18,920 nt of DNA from JALHTV01 sp049510055. GTDB lineage: Bacteria > Planctomycetota > Phycisphaerae > SM23-33. Below the pieces are notes generated by a model, which saw only the letters and a list, made by a program, of their open reading frames with translations, ran no database searches and was not told where the DNA came from. Shown here in pieces: positions 7,704-14,713 of this stretch. Every line of letters starts with the position of its first letter. Positions within the stretch are counted from its first letter, which is position 1. The translations under genes and the position numbers were made by a program. The stretch is taken from NCBI GenBank assembly GCA_049510055.1, contig JBEKZI010000037.1, forward strand, positions 1 to 18,920. The letters run 5' to 3'.

Positions 7704-8954
7704 ATGAGCGCCTTGGAGAAGACCGATCCCGCCGTCCTCAAGATCCTCCGCGCCGAGCTGCATCGCCAGCAGACGACGCTGGGCATGATCGCCTCGGAGA
7801 ACCACGCCTCCCCCGCCATTCTGGAGGCCGCCGGCAGCGTCCTGACCGACAAGTACGCCGAAGGCTACCCCACCAAGCGATGGTACCGCGGCTGCCTTCA
7901 GGCCGACCGCGCCGAGCAACTCTGCATCGACCGCGCCAAGAAGCTCTTCGGCGCCGAGTACGCCAACGTTCAGCCGCACAGCGGCACCACCGCCAACCTG
8001 GCCGTGTACCTGGCGGCGATCAAGCCCGGCGACAAGATCCTGTCCATGCGACTGGACCAGGGCGGGCACCTGTCCCACGGGAAGGAAACCAACCTCTCGG
8101 GCGTCTGTTACAAGGTCGCCAGTTACGGCCTGCGGAAGGACACTGAGACGCTGGACATGGACGAAGTCCGCGAGATCGCCCGCCGCGAGCGGCCGCAGAT
8201 GCTAGTCGTGGGCGCCTCGGCCTATCCGCGGATCATCGACTTCGCCGCCTTCGGCGCCATTGCCCGCGAGGTCGGCTGCCTGATGATGTCGGACATCGCC
8301 CACATCGCCGGCCTGATCGTCGGCGGCGTGCATCCCGACCCGGTGCCGCACAGCGATTTCGTCACGGCTACCACGCACAAGACGCTCCGCGGCCCGCGCG
8401 GCGCCCTGATCCTGACCCGCAACACCTGGGGTCGCGCGATCGACCAGGCCATCTTCCCCGGCCTTCAGGGCGGACCGCTGATGCACATCATCGCCGCCAA
8501 GGCCGTGGCGTTCCACGAAGCCATGCAGCCGTCCTTCCGGACCTACGCCGCCGCCATCGTCGCCAACGCCAAGGCGCTGGCCGAGGCGCTGACGGAGCTG
8601 GGCTGGCGGCTGGTGAGCGGCGGAACGGACAACCACCTGATGCTCATCGACCTGCGCAGCCGCTATCCGAAGCTCACCGGTTCCTCGGCCGCGGCGGCCC
8701 TGGCGGCGGCGGGCATCGTCGCCAACAAGAACGCCATTCCCTTCGACCCGCGCCCGCCGGCCAAGGCCTCGGGCGTGCGCCTGGGCACGCCGGCGCTGAC
8801 CACCCGCGGCATGGGCGTGGCAGAGATGAAGCAAATCGCCCGCTGGATTGACAAGGTCCTGTCTTGCGGCGGCGACAAAAACGTGTTCCAATCCGTGCGC
8901 GGGGACGTGGCGGAGCTGTGCGAGCGGTTCCCCATCCCCGCCTGGACGGCATGA
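7704..8954 (+). CDS. glyA: Serine hydroxymethyltransferase (divergent form)
   Basis: SHMT uses PLP to interconvert serine and glycine, loading tetrahydrofolate with a one-carbon unit. At 416 aa it has the usual length. The PLP lysine is Lys226 (TTHKTLRGPRG). SDIAHIAGL supplies the conserved Asp and His near the cofactor, Glu53 and Tyr61 match substrate-site residues, and SGVRLGTPALTTRG carries the carboxylate-binding Arg. Several normally strict positions differ: YPGKRYYGGCE of common GlyA reads YPTKRWYRGCL here, and the first His of HGGHLTHG is Gln119. The ATG at 7704 is chosen over the upstream TTG at 7683 because GGAGAG lies 6 nt before it and family similarity begins there. thiD2-thiE follows after 30 nt, probably in the same operon. 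SHMT is the best call; a shifted substrate preference is possible. Confidence 0.92.
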   Translation: MSALEKTDPAVLKILRAELHRQQTTLGMIASENHASPAILEAAGSVLTDKYAEGYPTKRWYRGCLQADRAEQLCIDRAKKLFGAEYANVQPHSGTTANLAVYLAAIKPGDKILSMRLDQGGHLSHGKETNLSGVCYKVASYGLRKDTETLDMDEVREIARRERPQMLVVGASAYPRIIDFAAFGAIAREVGCLMMSDIAHIAGLIVGGVHPDPVPHSDFVTATTHKTLRGPRGALILTRNTWGRAIDQAIFPGLQGGPLMHIIAAKAVAFHEAMQPSFRTYAAAIVANAKALAEALTELGWRLVSGGTDNHLMLIDLRSRYPKLTGSSAAAALAAAGIVANKNAIPFDPRPPAKASGVRLGTPALTTRGMGVAEMKQIARWIDKVLSCGGDKNVFQSVRGDVAELCERFPIPAWTA

Positions 8955-8984
8955 GCCGAGGCGCCGGGCGCCGAGGGTTGCACC

Positions 8985-10013
8985 ATGCGAGAAGTCTTTC
9001 GAATCCTGGACGCCAACTTCAACCGGGCCCGCGAGGCGCTCCGCGTGGTGGAGGATTGCGGGCGCTTCGCCCTCAACGATCCCGCCATCACACAGATTGC
9101 CAAGAACCTCCGCAGCGGATTGACGGAGATCCTGGCGACCATGCCGGCTGACGAGATGATCGCCAGCCGCGACACCGCCGGCGACATCGGCACCGAAATC
9201 TCCAGCCCCACCGAGTCGAAGCGCGGCGGCCTGACCGACGTGGCCGCAGCCGCGTGCAAGCGACTGACCGAGGCCCTGCGGACCATCGAGGAATACGGCA
9301 AGTTCGTCGCCCCCCAGGAAGTCCTGCGGATCGAGCGGATGCGCTACGACGCCTACACGCTGGAGCAGCGGCTGCGAGACCGCCTGGCCGTGAGCGACCA
9401 TTTCGCCAAGGTCCGCCTGTACGTGCTCATCACGCCCAAGCTCTGCCACGGCAGCGTCCGTGAGACGACCCGCTCGGCCATCGCCGGCGGGGCCGACGCC
9501 ATCCAGCTCCGCTACAAGGGCGGTTGCGACGCCGAATTCCTGGCCATGGCCGCCGAACTGCGCGAACTGACCGACGATACGGGCAAGCTCTTCATCGTCA
9601 ACGACCGCCCGGACATCGCCGCCCTGGTCGGCGCCGACGGCGTTCACCTGGGCCAGGGCGACCTGGCGGTGGCCGACGCCCGCAGGCTCCTGCGCCCCGG
9701 CGCCATCGTGGGACGAAGCACCCATTCGCTGGAGCAGGCCTGCGGCGCCGTGACGGAAGGCGCCGACTACGTCTCCGTCGGGCCCATCTTCCCCACGACC
9801 ACCAAGGACGCCGGTCCCGCCGTCGGGGTGGCGCTGTTGGCGGAGGTCGGCCGCCAGATTTCCCTGCCCATCGTGCCCGTCGGCGGCATCACGGCCAAGA
9901 ATGCTGAAAAGGTCCTGGCCGCCGGCGCCCAGCGGCTGGCCGTCTCGTCCGCCGTCTGCTCGGCCGCCGACCCCCAGGCCGCCGCCGAGGCCCTCCGCGC
10001 CAAAATCAAGTAA
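8985..10013 (+). CDS. thiE: Fused ThiD2 (HMP-phosphate kinase-type) and ThiE thiamine-phosphate synthase
   Basis: This 342-aa protein joins two steps of thiamine synthesis. Residues 1-140 (ILDANFNRAREALRVVEDCG, then an EALRTIEEYGKF repeat-like segment) match the ThiD2 domain, a monofunctional HMP-phosphate kinase type unrelated to classical ThiD. From about residue 145 comes the ThiE TIM barrel, which couples HMP-pyrophosphate and thiazole phosphate to thiamine phosphate. Its markers are AIQLRYKG, FIVNDRPDIA, GADGVHLGQGD, VGRSTHS, DYVSVGPIFPTTTK and IVPVGGI. The ATG is preceded by GAGGG at 7-nt spacing. It follows glyA by 30 nt, and hldE begins 72 nt later with its own promoter. ThiE is certain; assignment of kinase activity to the N-terminal domain rests on family knowledge. 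Confidence 0.92.
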   Translation: MREVFRILDANFNRAREALRVVEDCGRFALNDPAITQIAKNLRSGLTEILATMPADEMIASRDTAGDIGTEISSPTESKRGGLTDVAAAACKRLTEALRTIEEYGKFVAPQEVLRIERMRYDAYTLEQRLRDRLAVSDHFAKVRLYVLITPKLCHGSVRETTRSAIAGGADAIQLRYKGGCDAEFLAMAAELRELTDDTGKLFIVNDRPDIAALVGADGVHLGQGDLAVADARRLLRPGAIVGRSTHSLEQACGAVTEGADYVSVGPIFPTTTKDAGPAVGVALLAEVGRQISLPIVPVGGITAKNAEKVLAAGAQRLAVSSAVCSAADPQAAAEALRAKIK

Positions 10014-10047
10014 GCCGCCCCTTCCGCCGCCGCCTCCGGCCCGCCCG

Positions 10048-10076
10048 TTGCGTTCCGGCCTCCGGAGCGGTAGAAT
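10048..10076 (+). promoter_or_regulatory. Putative promoter for a leaderless hldE transcript
   Basis: TTGCGT (10048-10053), exactly 17 nt, then TAGAAT (10071-10076). Only 9 nt separate the -10 box from the ATG at 10086, so transcription should begin at or within about 3 nt of the start codon. The stretch before the ATG is CCGCCCCCA and holds no Shine-Dalgarno. Confidence 0.55.
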
Positions 10077-10085
10077 CCGCCCCCA

Positions 10086-11579
10086 ATGCATACTCTCATC
10101 GAACGTCTGGAGAAGTTCGGCTCCCCTCGCGTCCTGGTGGTGGGCGATTTTATGCTCGACCGCTACGTGTACGGCCAGGCCGACCGTCTCAGCCAGGAGG
10201 CGCCGGTGCCGGTGCTGCGGGCGCTGCGGAACGAGAGCCTAGCCGGCGGAGCGGGCAACGTGGCCGCGGCACTGCTGGCGCTGGGGGCCGAGGCCTTCTG
10301 CATTGGGACGATCGGCCACGACGCCGCTGGCGAGGAACTCAAGGGCCTGCTGGTCAACGCCGGGGCGCGCATCTCGGGGCTGGTCCGCCTGAACAAGTAT
10401 GCCACCACGGTCAAGACGCGCTACGTCGGCCTGGCGCAGCACCGCAACCCCCAGCAACTGCTTCGCGTGGACAGCGAAGACCCCGCCGCCATCACGGAAA
10501 CCGTCCGCAACACGCTACGGGCGGCCGTCAAGAGCGAACTCCGCAGCACCAAGACGGTCGTCATTCAGGACTACGACAAAGGGGCCCTGCGCGATTCCAA
10601 CTGCCCCGCCATCATCGCCGACGCCCGCAAGGCCGGCTGCACCGTGATTGTGGACCCCGCGCGGATACGCGACTACCGCCGCTACGTCGGCGCCACGCTG
10701 CTGAAGCCCAACCGCTACGAGGCGGAACTCATCAGCGGCATTTCCATCACCGACGACGCCTCCCTGGAACGGGCCGCCAAGCAGATCATCTTGACGGTCG
10801 ATCTGGAGGCCGTGGCCATCAGCCTGGACAAGGACGGCCTGTACCTGATGATCAAAAACGGCCGCGGGCGGCGGTTCGCCCCCCACCGGGAGCTGACGGT
10901 CTTCGACATCACCGGCGCCGGGGACGTCCTGGTGGCCATGCTGGCGATGGCCGTCAACGAAGGCTGCGACTTCGAGCAGGCCGCGGCACTGGCCAACATC
11001 GCCGGCGGCCTGGCGGTGGAGCGGTTCGGCGCCGTGCCGATTCCCAAGGATGAAATCCTGGAGGAGTTGCGGCGGCTGTCGGGCCTGCGCGGACGAAAAG
11101 TTTTTGCGCGCAAGCAACTGGCGGATGAACTCGCCCGCCGCCGTCGCACTGGCGACAAAATCGTATTCACCAACGGCGTGTTCGACCTGCTGCACATGGG
11201 CCACCTGCGCTACCTGCGTCAGGCCCGCCAACTGGGGGAGTGCCTGGTGGTGGCCATCAACTCCGACGCCAGCGCCCGCCGCCTGAAAGGCCCCACGCGC
11301 CCGGTGGTCGGCCAGGAGGAACGCGCCGAGATGCTGGGGGCCCTGGAGTGCGTGGACTACGTGACCATCTTCGACGAAGACACCCCCAAGCCGCTCCTGG
11401 AACTGCTGAAGCCCGACATTCTCGTCAAGGGCGGCAGCACCGCCGAAGTCGTCGGCCGGGAGATCGTCCAGAAATACGGCGGCAAGGTAATGAAAATGGA
11501 CCTCGTGGCCGGCATGAGCACCACCGACCTCATCAACCGCATCCTGACGTCCAACAACCGGGATGAAAAGAAACCGTAG
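10086..11579 (+). CDS. hldE: Bifunctional heptose-7-phosphate kinase / heptose-1-phosphate adenylyltransferase HldE
   Basis: HldE phosphorylates D-glycero-D-manno-heptose-7-phosphate at C1 and later adenylylates the heptose-1-phosphate, on the way to ADP-heptose for the LPS core. The 497-aa protein has both domains. The N-terminal PfkB/ribokinase part spans about 1-325, with VVGDFMLDRYVYG, LAGGAGNVAAAL, VDPAR, LLKPNRYEAELI and the catalytic Asp280 in FDITGAGD. The C-terminal cytidylyltransferase-like part spans about 340-490, with TNGVFDLLHMGH (HxGH, residues 370-373), AINSDASARRLKG, LVKGGS and GMSTTDLI. gmhB, the phosphatase acting between the two HldE steps, begins 26 nt downstream. The start lacks a Shine-Dalgarno and lies right after a promoter, so a leaderless mRNA is likely. 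Confidence 0.96.
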   Translation: MHTLIERLEKFGSPRVLVVGDFMLDRYVYGQADRLSQEAPVPVLRALRNESLAGGAGNVAAALLALGAEAFCIGTIGHDAAGEELKGLLVNAGARISGLVRLNKYATTVKTRYVGLAQHRNPQQLLRVDSEDPAAITETVRNTLRAAVKSELRSTKTVVIQDYDKGALRDSNCPAIIADARKAGCTVIVDPARIRDYRRYVGATLLKPNRYEAELISGISITDDASLERAAKQIILTVDLEAVAISLDKDGLYLMIKNGRGRRFAPHRELTVFDITGAGDVLVAMLAMAVNEGCDFEQAAALANIAGGLAVERFGAVPIPKDEILEELRRLSGLRGRKVFARKQLADELARRRRTGDKIVFTNGVFDLLHMGHLRYLRQARQLGECLVVAINSDASARRLKGPTRPVVGQEERAEMLGALECVDYVTIFDEDTPKPLLELLKPDILVKGGSTAEVVGREIVQKYGGKVMKMDLVAGMSTTDLINRILTSNNRDEKKP

Positions 11580-11605
11580 CGAACGAGGGAACGAGGAAAA
11601 CCGTC

Positions 11606-12601
11606 ATGGCCAACAAAGCCGTCTTCCTCGACCGCGACCACACGTTGATTGAAGACCCTGGCTACCTCAGCGACCCCAGCGCCGTGAAGCTGTTGCCCGG
11701 CGTGGACCTGGCGCTGAAGAGCCTGATGGCCGGGGGGTTCAAGACCGTCGTGGTGACCAACCAGGCCGGCATCGCCCGCGGCCTGCTGACCGAGGAAACG
11801 CTGAGCCAGATTCACGCCGAGCTGGGCCGCCAATTGGCCGAGAAGGGCGCCCAACTGGACGCGATTTACTATTGCCCTTACCACCCCGAGGGCGTCGTGG
11901 AGGGCTACTCGATGGAGTCTGATCTCCGCAAGCCGCGGCCGGGCATGCTGCTGAAGGCCGCGCAGGAGATGGACATCGACCTCGCGGCCAGCTGGATGGT
12001 GGGCGACAGCGCCCGCGACATCGAGGCGGGCCAGCGGGCCGGCTGTCGCACCATCCGCCTGCGGCCCGGCGCCTCGCCGGTTCCGGGCGAAGTATCGCAA
12101 GAGGACGTGCAGGCCGACTTCACGGTCCGCAATCTGGTCGACGCCGCCAGGCTCATCCTTCGCGAGAGCAGCCGCGTCCCGATCGCGCCGCCCGCTGTCG
12201 GTGCCGCGCCGGTCCCCCCGCCGCCGCAGGCCCCCGCCGAGGTCGAAGCCGAAAAAATCGCCGCCGAGGAACTCTACGCGGCCGAGCCCGCGCCGCCGAT
12301 GGAAGTTGGAAAAGAACAAGAGCCGGCCGCGGCGCCTCCGCCGTCGGCGATTCAGCCATCCGCCGCCGAGCAGACGCGCGCGGAGATCCTTCGCTACGTC
12401 CGGCAGATCGCCCAGACCCGGGAGGACGAGTTCAACGTATCCAAAGTGCTGGCCGGCATCGCGCAGGTCATGGCGCTGCTGGGGCTGCTGCTGGCCTTGT
12501 GGCGGCTGGCCACCGACCAGATGGATCAGGCGACCTTCTGGGCCCTGATCGCGACGATGCTGCAAGTGATGGCCCTGACGTTCTACATGATGAAGCGATA
12601 G
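11606..12601 (+). CDS. gmhB: Heptose-1,7-bisphosphate 7-phosphatase (GmhB-type HAD) with C-terminal membrane-anchor extension
   Basis: GmhB removes the 7-phosphate from heptose-1,7-bisphosphate, the step between the two HldE reactions. Residues 1-186 form the HAD phosphatase: catalytic Asp9 and Asp11 (FLDRDHTL), Thr in VVVTNQAGI, the RKPRPGML lysine, and MVGDSARDIEAG. The zinc loop is degenerate: Cys90 (CPYHPEG) remains, but the usual C-D-C-RKP is S-D-L-RKP (Ser105, Leu107). The 331-aa length is far above the usual 180-190. An Ala/Pro/Glu-rich linker (about 187-265) leads to a charged helix and two predicted membrane helices (about 281-302 and 309-329), so the enzyme is probably tethered to the inner membrane from the cytoplasm. 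The start has GAGGAAAA upstream. Family and pathway are supported by adjacency to hldE; the role of the extension is unknown. Confidence 0.88.
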   Translation: MANKAVFLDRDHTLIEDPGYLSDPSAVKLLPGVDLALKSLMAGGFKTVVVTNQAGIARGLLTEETLSQIHAELGRQLAEKGAQLDAIYYCPYHPEGVVEGYSMESDLRKPRPGMLLKAAQEMDIDLAASWMVGDSARDIEAGQRAGCRTIRLRPGASPVPGEVSQEDVQADFTVRNLVDAARLILRESSRVPIAPPAVGAAPVPPPPQAPAEVEAEKIAAEELYAAEPAPPMEVGKEQEPAAAPPPSAIQPSAAEQTRAEILRYVRQIAQTREDEFNVSKVLAGIAQVMALLGLLLALWRLATDQMDQATFWALIATMLQVMALTFYMMKR

Positions 12602-12682
12602 CCGCCCTGCCGTTGCCGCCTTCGGTTTTTCTCGCTGCCTATCCCCGGCCGGACGGCCCGGCGCATCAAAAAGAGGTAACGG

Positions 12683-13966
12683 ATGGAAATCAGAGCGTTT
12701 CGCGGCTGGCGATATCGGCCGGACGACGACGGCGACGTCAGCGACTTCATCGCCCCGCCCTATGACATTCTCTCCGGCCAGGACAAGATCCAACTCCTGA
12801 CCCGCAGCGACAAGAACATCGTGGCCGTGGACATGCCGCACGTCCCGCCCAGCAGCCTGGGACCCGACGAGACGTACCAACAGGCGGCCCGGCGCCTGGC
12901 GGACTGGCAGGAGCACGGCGTGCTGACGCGCGAGGCCAAGCCGGCCCTGTACGCCTACGAGCAGGAATTTTCCTGGGCGGGCAAGACCTACACGCGGCGG
13001 GCGATCTTGTGCAGTGTGCGGGCGACGGAGCCGGGGCGGGACGTCATCCCCCACGAGCACACGTTTGCCGGCCCCACGGCGGACCGGCTGCGGCTGACCC
13101 AATGCACACGGACGCAACTGTCGCCCATCTTCGGCTTTTATCGGGATCCTTCCGGCACGGCCGCGGCGATGCTGGCCGAGGCCACGGCCGGGGCGGCTGA
13201 CGCGCACGGGCAATTGGGCGAGGTCAGCGAGAAGCTGTGGGTGATCCGCGACGCCAAGTGGATCGCCCAGTTCACCGCGACGCTGCGGGATCAGCCGGTC
13301 TTCATCGCCGATGGCCACCACCGCTACGCCACCGCCTTGAATTATCGCGACGGCCTGGCGGCCGGCGGCAAGCTGCCGGCGGACCACGAGGCCAACTTCG
13401 TGCTGTTCGCCCTCGTGGCCCGGCAGGACAGCGGCCTGCTGATCCTGCCGACACATCGCATCATTCGCGGCCTGTCCGCGGGCTTTTCCATGGACGCCCT
13501 GGCGGCCGCGGCCAAGGAGTTCCGCTGGCAGCGGGCGGACCTGCCCGCCACCGACGACGCCGACACCTTTTTGCGCCCCTATGGCGGCGGAGCGATGGCG
13601 TTCATCCCGGCCGGGGCCTCGGGGGCATGGATCGCCAAGCTCACCGACCCAGCCGCCATGCGCCAGGCGGCCGGCGGCCAAATCGAAGCCTGGCAAAAGC
13701 TGGACGTGGCCATCCTGCACAAGCTCATCGTCGAAAAAGCCCTGCGCCCCTGGTGGACGAACAACTCCGCCATCGAATACACCCCCAGCATCCCCCGCCT
13801 GCTGGAAGCATGCAAATCCGGCCAGGCCTCCCTGGGCGTCTGCCTTCAGGCCACGGGACTGGACGCGGTGGAAGCCGTCGCCTCGGCGGGGGCGTCCATG
13901 CCGCACAAGAGCACTTACTTTTATCCCAAGATGTCCACCGGCTGGGTGCTCAAGCCGCTGGAGTAG
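12683..13966 (+). CDS. DUF1015 family protein
   Basis: This 427-aa protein belongs to the DUF1015 family, found in many bacteria and of unknown biochemical function. Family hallmarks are FRGWRY near the N terminus, APPYDILS (PYD.IS motif), the HEHTFAGPTADRL segment, SPIFGFYRD, and the signature FIADGHHRYATAL with Asp210, His212, His213, Arg214 and Tyr215. No signal peptide or membrane segment is visible, so it is probably cytoplasmic. The ATG at 12683 is preceded by AGAGGTAACGG. It lies 81 nt after gmhB and converges with the small membrane-protein gene, with 24 nt between stops. The conserved HHRY and HExT-like residues suggest an enzyme, but no reaction can be assigned from sequence. Confidence 0.9.
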   Translation: MEIRAFRGWRYRPDDDGDVSDFIAPPYDILSGQDKIQLLTRSDKNIVAVDMPHVPPSSLGPDETYQQAARRLADWQEHGVLTREAKPALYAYEQEFSWAGKTYTRRAILCSVRATEPGRDVIPHEHTFAGPTADRLRLTQCTRTQLSPIFGFYRDPSGTAAAMLAEATAGAADAHGQLGEVSEKLWVIRDAKWIAQFTATLRDQPVFIADGHHRYATALNYRDGLAAGGKLPADHEANFVLFALVARQDSGLLILPTHRIIRGLSAGFSMDALAAAAKEFRWQRADLPATDDADTFLRPYGGGAMAFIPAGASGAWIAKLTDPAAMRQAAGGQIEAWQKLDVAILHKLIVEKALRPWWTNNSAIEYTPSIPRLLEACKSGQASLGVCLQATGLDAVEAVASAGASMPHKSTYFYPKMSTGWVLKPLE

Positions 13967-13990
13967 TTCGACAGCTTGGCGCCCACGCGG

Positions 13991-14380
13991 TCAGGAGGAC
14001 GTCGCCGGCTTGGCGGCGATCTGGTCGCCGCGGTCCTGCTGGTACTTTTTCCGCGAGCACTCGTGGCAGCGGAACTCGGGCCGTTTGTCGCCGGTCTTGT
14101 CGTAGCGGGCGGCCTTGACCAGCCGATACCCCTTGTCCGCCGGCCGGCCGCAGTCCGCGCAGATAATGTTGGTGCGCGTCTCCCACAACTCCCCCAGCAA
14201 CAACGTCGTGTGACGGAAGATCCAGCGGTCGATCCAGAAGAAGATCAACCCGCCGACGAGATTGGCGACCACCGTCGCGACGGTGGCCCCCACCGTGCCG
14301 ACCAACCACCAGACGCACACGGCCAGGATCGGCGTGGAAAGTTGCCATCGCACCAGGTAGAGAAGGTATCTTTTTATCAT
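13991..14380 (-). CDS. Small membrane protein with C-terminal Cys4 zinc-ribbon-like domain, function unknown
   Basis: I do not recognise a named gene here. The 129-aa product begins MIKRYLLYLVRWQLSTPIL and has two hydrophobic segments (about residues 13-30 and 33-51) forming a membrane hairpin that ends in FFWIDRWIF. The soluble tail carries two CxxC pairs, CADC and CHEC, about 30 residues apart, as in a zinc ribbon. The ATG at 14380 is chosen because AGGA lies 8 nt upstream. An upstream TTG at 14446 is excluded because it falls within the proposed -35 box. The hydrophobic core resembles small GtrA/DUF2061-like membrane proteins, but only loosely. It converges on the DUF1015 gene and is divergent from the cold-shock gene. 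Confidence 0.75.
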   Translation of the reverse strand: MIKRYLLYLVRWQLSTPILAVCVWWLVGTVGATVATVVANLVGGLIFFWIDRWIFRHTTLLLGELWETRTNIICADCGRPADKGYRLVKAARYDKTGDKRPEFRCHECSRKKYQQDRGDQIAAKPATSS

Positions 14381-14417
14381 AAAGTTCATCCTATTAAGAA
14401 GTTCCGCACGCTGTGGA

Positions 14418-14446
14418 ATGTTATGCCGCGATTTTCTCCAATGCAA
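14418..14446 (-). promoter_or_regulatory. Putative sigma-70-type promoter for the zinc-ribbon membrane protein
   Basis: On the minus strand TTGCAT (14441-14446), exactly 17 nt, then TAACAT (14418-14423). Transcription would start near 14411, giving a leader of about 30 nt with AGGA before the ATG at 14380. Confidence 0.55.
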
Positions 14447-14520
14447 TGTGCCTGCAAGACATCCGTTCCGGTGAAAATTGTGAACAGCGGCGTGGACCAG
14501 TATTTATGACAGAAAATTTG

Positions 14521-14549
14521 TTGAAGAAACGGTTTATGTGAGGTAAGAT
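14521..14549 (+). promoter_or_regulatory. Putative sigma-70-type promoter for the cold-shock protein gene
   Basis: TTGAAG (14521-14526), exactly 17 nt, then TAAGAT (14544-14549). The predicted start near 14556 leaves a long leader of about 158 nt before the ATG at 14714, a layout typical of cold-shock genes. Confidence 0.6.
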
Positions 14550-14555
14550 TTCCCG

Positions 14556-14713
14556 TCGTTACCTGCTGTGTCGGCCGCAGGGGCGGCATGTCTTAGATGT
14601 AGTTGTGCCAGGTGCCTTGTGAAAGAAATTTGTGCCCATCAAGGTATTCCTATCCACACGTCAACAATGGTACAGCCATTTCAGCGGCTTTGCGTTCAGG
14701 GAGGCGCAAGTCT
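14556..14713 (+). promoter_or_regulatory. Long structured 5' leader of csp, possible RNA thermosensor
   Basis: Three hairpins can be drawn by eye. TGCCTTG (14613-14619) pairs with CAAGGTA (14640-14646). AATGG (14666-14670) pairs with CCATT (14676-14680). TTGCG (14690-14694) pairs with CGCAA (14705-14709), and the 10-nt loop of this last one contains the Shine-Dalgarno AGGGAGG (14698-14704). By analogy with cspA-type leaders, folding may control translation. No E. coli-type cold box was recognised. Folding was not computed. Confidence 0.45.

Larger units (their letters stand above)
14381..14713. other. 333-nt divergent intergenic region between the membrane-protein gene and csp
   Basis: No gene is seen here. 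The DNA is clearly AT-richer than its surroundings. It holds a promoter on each strand (minus 14418-14446, plus 14521-14549) and the long csp leader. Between the promoters, 14447-14520 shows no clear repeat or open frame. Open frames crossing the region lack start signals. Confidence 0.7.

Noticed and set aside
5614..7707. 697-codon plus-strand frame across dsbD
   Set aside because: Antisense to dsbD, which has all six relay cysteines. The product is a Gln/Arg/His-rich shadow with no motif.
8202..10091. 629-codon minus-strand frame across glyA and thiE
   Set aside because: Antisense shadow of two well-supported enzymes, Gly/Ala/Arg-rich, with no family similarity.
12612..12631. GCCG CCTT CGG followed by TTTTT after gmhB as an intrinsic terminator
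   Set aside because: The stem is only 3-4 bp, too weak to support a call.
11357..13906. 849-codon open frame on the minus strand across hldE, gmhB and the DUF1015 gene
   Set aside because: It is antisense to three genes with clear family motifs. Its translation is low-complexity and rich in Gly, Arg, Gln and His with no recognisable domain; long shadow frames are expected at this GC content.
14381..14446. TTG at 14446 as the start of the small membrane protein
   Set aside because: It overlaps the -35 box of the likely promoter, and the ATG at 14380 has a proper Shine-Dalgarno.
14603..14713. Upstream in-frame extension of the cold-shock protein (37 codons)
   Set aside because: The extension has no family similarity, and the strong Shine-Dalgarno is placed for the ATG at 14714; the region is better read as leader RNA.
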